Below are positions 4,315 to 5,675 of a DNA stretch of 5,675 nucleotides, piece after piece. The stretch's first letter is position 1. The number at the start of each line of letters is the position of its first letter. Position numbers and translations under genes: made by a program. The notes below the pieces were generated by a model. The model was not told the DNA's origin and did not search any database. It saw only the letters and a list, made by a program, of their open reading frames with translations. This DNA is from Deltaproteobacteria bacterium (GTDB taxonomy: Bacteria; Bdellovibrionota_B; Oligoflexia; Oligoflexales; Bog-1112), in the NCBI GenBank assembly GCA_016186945.1, contig JACPKR010000016.1, positions 1 to 5,675 of the forward strand, read 5' to 3'.

Positions 4315-5529
4315 GTGAAGTATTTTATATCACTACTGATTCTGGCAGGATGCGGATGGAATCCTAACAGCGTCTTTGTTTCCAAGGATGACAAAGACCG
4401 TATCGACAGCATGATAGCAAAAGCTCAGATGCACCTCGACCGTCAGGAAATCGGGGACGCTCTGCGCATGGCGGAAGAGGCCTATGCTCTGAACGAGAAT
4501 AATGTCTTTGCCGCGAAACTCCTTGCCGACATCTACCTTGAAGAGGCTGGAGCTTCCATCATCGACTTGGCACAGAAACTTTCATCGCGCTTAAGTGCTT
4601 CTAACGCAAAATCAGACGCGAGTTCAGTTCTCGACGAGCTAGCGGACGCAATCGATCTGACTCTGGCCGACCTGGAAGTCATGGCAACCGTCGATAGCTC
4701 CACAAACCCTTTCTTTACGGACCTGAACGTGTACGAACCCAAAAGTCCGGGGAGCGTGGCTGATACGTCTAGTCCTCGCTACCAAGTAAAACCCCTACAT
4801 TTTATCAACAAGGCGATAGACGTCCTCTGCCCCTTTGTTCCCGCAACGACAACAGCCGATTCCGATGACGCCCGACACAAGTGTACGAAGGTTCAAGCAC
4901 CCGAAAACCTTGACTCCCAGATCAACCTGAGTTTCGCCCTCACTCACCTCGTGGAAGCTCTCGTCTTTAACCAGGTTCTCAACTATCAGACCGGGGATCT
5001 GGCGCTTGTGCAAACTTCTTCCCAAAGCAGCAACCTATTCAAAAGGGTAAACAAACTGGACAAGAAAACGTTCACAGCAGCAGAGATTTCTGATTATGCG
5101 GACGCTATTGTTACAGTCAAGAAAAACATTGATAACGTCTTCAACCTTAACTCAGACTCCATGTTGACTGCCACAATGGTCGACTTCCGTACGGCTGTAG
5201 CAGCCTTGGGAGCTATAGACGGTATCCCGACAGAAATTACAGATAGCTTGAAAAAGAGTTTTGAAAAAATAGAACAAGTTGTCGAGCAAGCCGGCGAGGC
5301 AAAAGGAAGTTTAGGAGCGCAGACCACGGCATTAAAAGATCAATTCAATAAAGCAATAGTCGACAAGCTCAACACGTCTATTACGAGCTTCATCGACAAT
5401 ATCGAGGATCTTCCTGATATTGACACGTCTGAAAAGACCGAAGAAGTTAAGAAAGTCTGCGACGCCTACAAAGAAATCATCTCTTCTACGTTAGAGACCT
5501 TTGCAATCCCAACGAAATGTCCAGAGTAA
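4315..5529 (+). CDS. Putative outer-membrane lipoprotein with an N-terminal TPR-like region
   Basis: 404 residues from GTG. A very short signal peptide (MKYFISLLI) ends in the lipobox LAGC, with lipidation predicted at Cys13. Residue +2 is Gly rather than Asp, which by the Lol rule favours the outer membrane. Residues about 30-78 (AKAQMHLDRQEIGDALRMAE, then AYALNENNVFAAKLLADIYL) look like one or two tetratricopeptide helices. The rest is predominantly helical with Ser/Thr/Asp-rich linkers (about 125-160, 173-190) and no family I recognise. Besides Cys13 there are four cysteines, at 172, 190, 382 and 402, whose spacing would allow two disulfides in the periplasm. It follows the FtsB-like gene by eight bases with an overlapping ribosome binding site and is probably co-transcribed with it, which suggests an envelope or division-linked role. 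The stop lies ten bases before an insertion sequence and is not created by it, so the gene appears complete. Confidence 0.87.
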   Translation: MKYFISLLILAGCGWNPNSVFVSKDDKDRIDSMIAKAQMHLDRQEIGDALRMAEEAYALNENNVFAAKLLADIYLEEAGASIIDLAQKLSSRLSASNAKSDASSVLDELADAIDLTLADLEVMATVDSSTNPFFTDLNVYEPKSPGSVADTSSPRYQVKPLHFINKAIDVLCPFVPATTTADSDDARHKCTKVQAPENLDSQINLSFALTHLVEALVFNQVLNYQTGDLALVQTSSQSSNLFKRVNKLDKKTFTAAEISDYADAIVTVKKNIDNVFNLNSDSMLTATMVDFRTAVAALGAIDGIPTEITDSLKKSFEKIEQVVEQAGEAKGSLGAQTTALKDQFNKAIVDKLNTSITSFIDNIEDLPDIDTSEKTEEVKKVCDAYKEIISSTLETFAIPTKCPE

Positions 5530-5546
5530 AATTAGGCTAGGGCGTG

Positions 5547-5575
5547 TCGTCAAATTCAATTTAACAATGTAAAAT
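5547..5575 (+). promoter_or_regulatory. Possible transposase promoter in the IS left end
   Basis: TCGTCA (5547-5552, 4 of 6), a 17-base spacer and TAAAAT (5570-5575, 5 of 6) form a plausible weak promoter. Its -35 lies inside the terminal repeat, a common arrangement that lets transposase binding shut off its own promoter. Confidence 0.3.
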
Positions 5576-5608
5576 CTGGGGAACTTATCCAAAATTTGGA
5601 GTTTCCTC

Positions 5609-5675
5609 ATGAGGCGCTATGGACTGCGTGACGACCAGTGGGAGCGGATCCAAGGGTTCCTTCCAGGTCGAATTG
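5609..5675 (+). CDS. IS5-family transposase, N-terminal fragment
   Basis: Begins at ATG 5609 with GGAG (5598-5601) seven bases upstream, and runs off the window after 22 codons. The visible start MRRYGLRDDQWERI-QGFLPG matches the (L)xDxQWxxIxxxLPG opening typical of IS5/IS427 transposases (the DUF4096-type N-terminal helix region). The DDE catalytic core is not in view. Many IS427-group elements split the transposase into two overlapping frames joined by frameshifting; whether this one does cannot be seen here. Confidence 0.85.
   Translation, partial: MRRYGLRDDQWERIQGFLPGRI

Larger units (their letters stand above)
5540..5675 (+). mobile_element. Left end of an IS5-family (IS427-like) insertion sequence, partial
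   Basis: GGGCGTGTCGTCAAAT at 5540-5555 resembles the terminal inverted repeats I recall for IS5-family elements of the IS427 group. The flank reads CTAG (5537-5540), a target motif used by this family. The transposase start follows 53 bases inside. Only the left end is present; the right end and target duplication are beyond the window, so the exact boundary (5540 or 5541) is not fixed. Confidence 0.8.

Overview
This 5.7 kb stretch looks like chromosomal DNA from a Gram-negative bacterium of moderate GC content. The evidence is a lipoprotein with an outer-membrane-type sorting signal, a glmU-glmS amino-sugar operon, and an uncharacterised HEAT-repeat / FtsB-like / lipoprotein gene row. By recollection of family members, that row and the HEAT protein fit the former deltaproteobacteria (Myxococcota, Bdellovibrionota, Desulfobacterota, SAR324). 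This is a low-confidence inference; no rRNA or other clear marker is present.

Layout. Positions 1-141 carry no gene I can identify. On the minus strand lie glmS (1974 to 142, complete) and, upstream of it, a glmU-type uridylyltransferase gene (2918 to 2085). They are ordered as in a classical glmUS operon and would make UDP-GlcNAc precursors for peptidoglycan and LPS. The glmU product stops right after its nucleotidyltransferase domain and lacks the usual left-handed beta-helix acetyltransferase half. Its last residues and stop codon lie inside a hairpin-rich repeat of about 169 bp. A second copy of that repeat, in the same orientation and about 95% identical without indels, lies on the other side of the gene (2003-2171 and 2982-3150). 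The glmU gene is therefore bracketed by direct repeats.

On the plus strand, diverging from glmU, come a HEAT-repeat protein (best start TTG 3218), a small FtsB/DivIC-family membrane protein (ATG 4031, possibly leaderless from a strong extended -10 promoter), and a 404-residue lipoprotein (GTG 4315). The Shine-Dalgarno of the lipoprotein overlaps the stop of the FtsB-like gene, so those two are tightly coupled. Ten bases after the lipoprotein stop, the left end of an IS5-family (IS427-like) insertion sequence begins, and its transposase gene runs off the window.

The most notable features are the repeat pair with the domain-truncated glmU between it, and the division-type gene cluster with an unstudied lipoprotein. 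No CRISPR array, tRNA, rRNA or defence system is visible.
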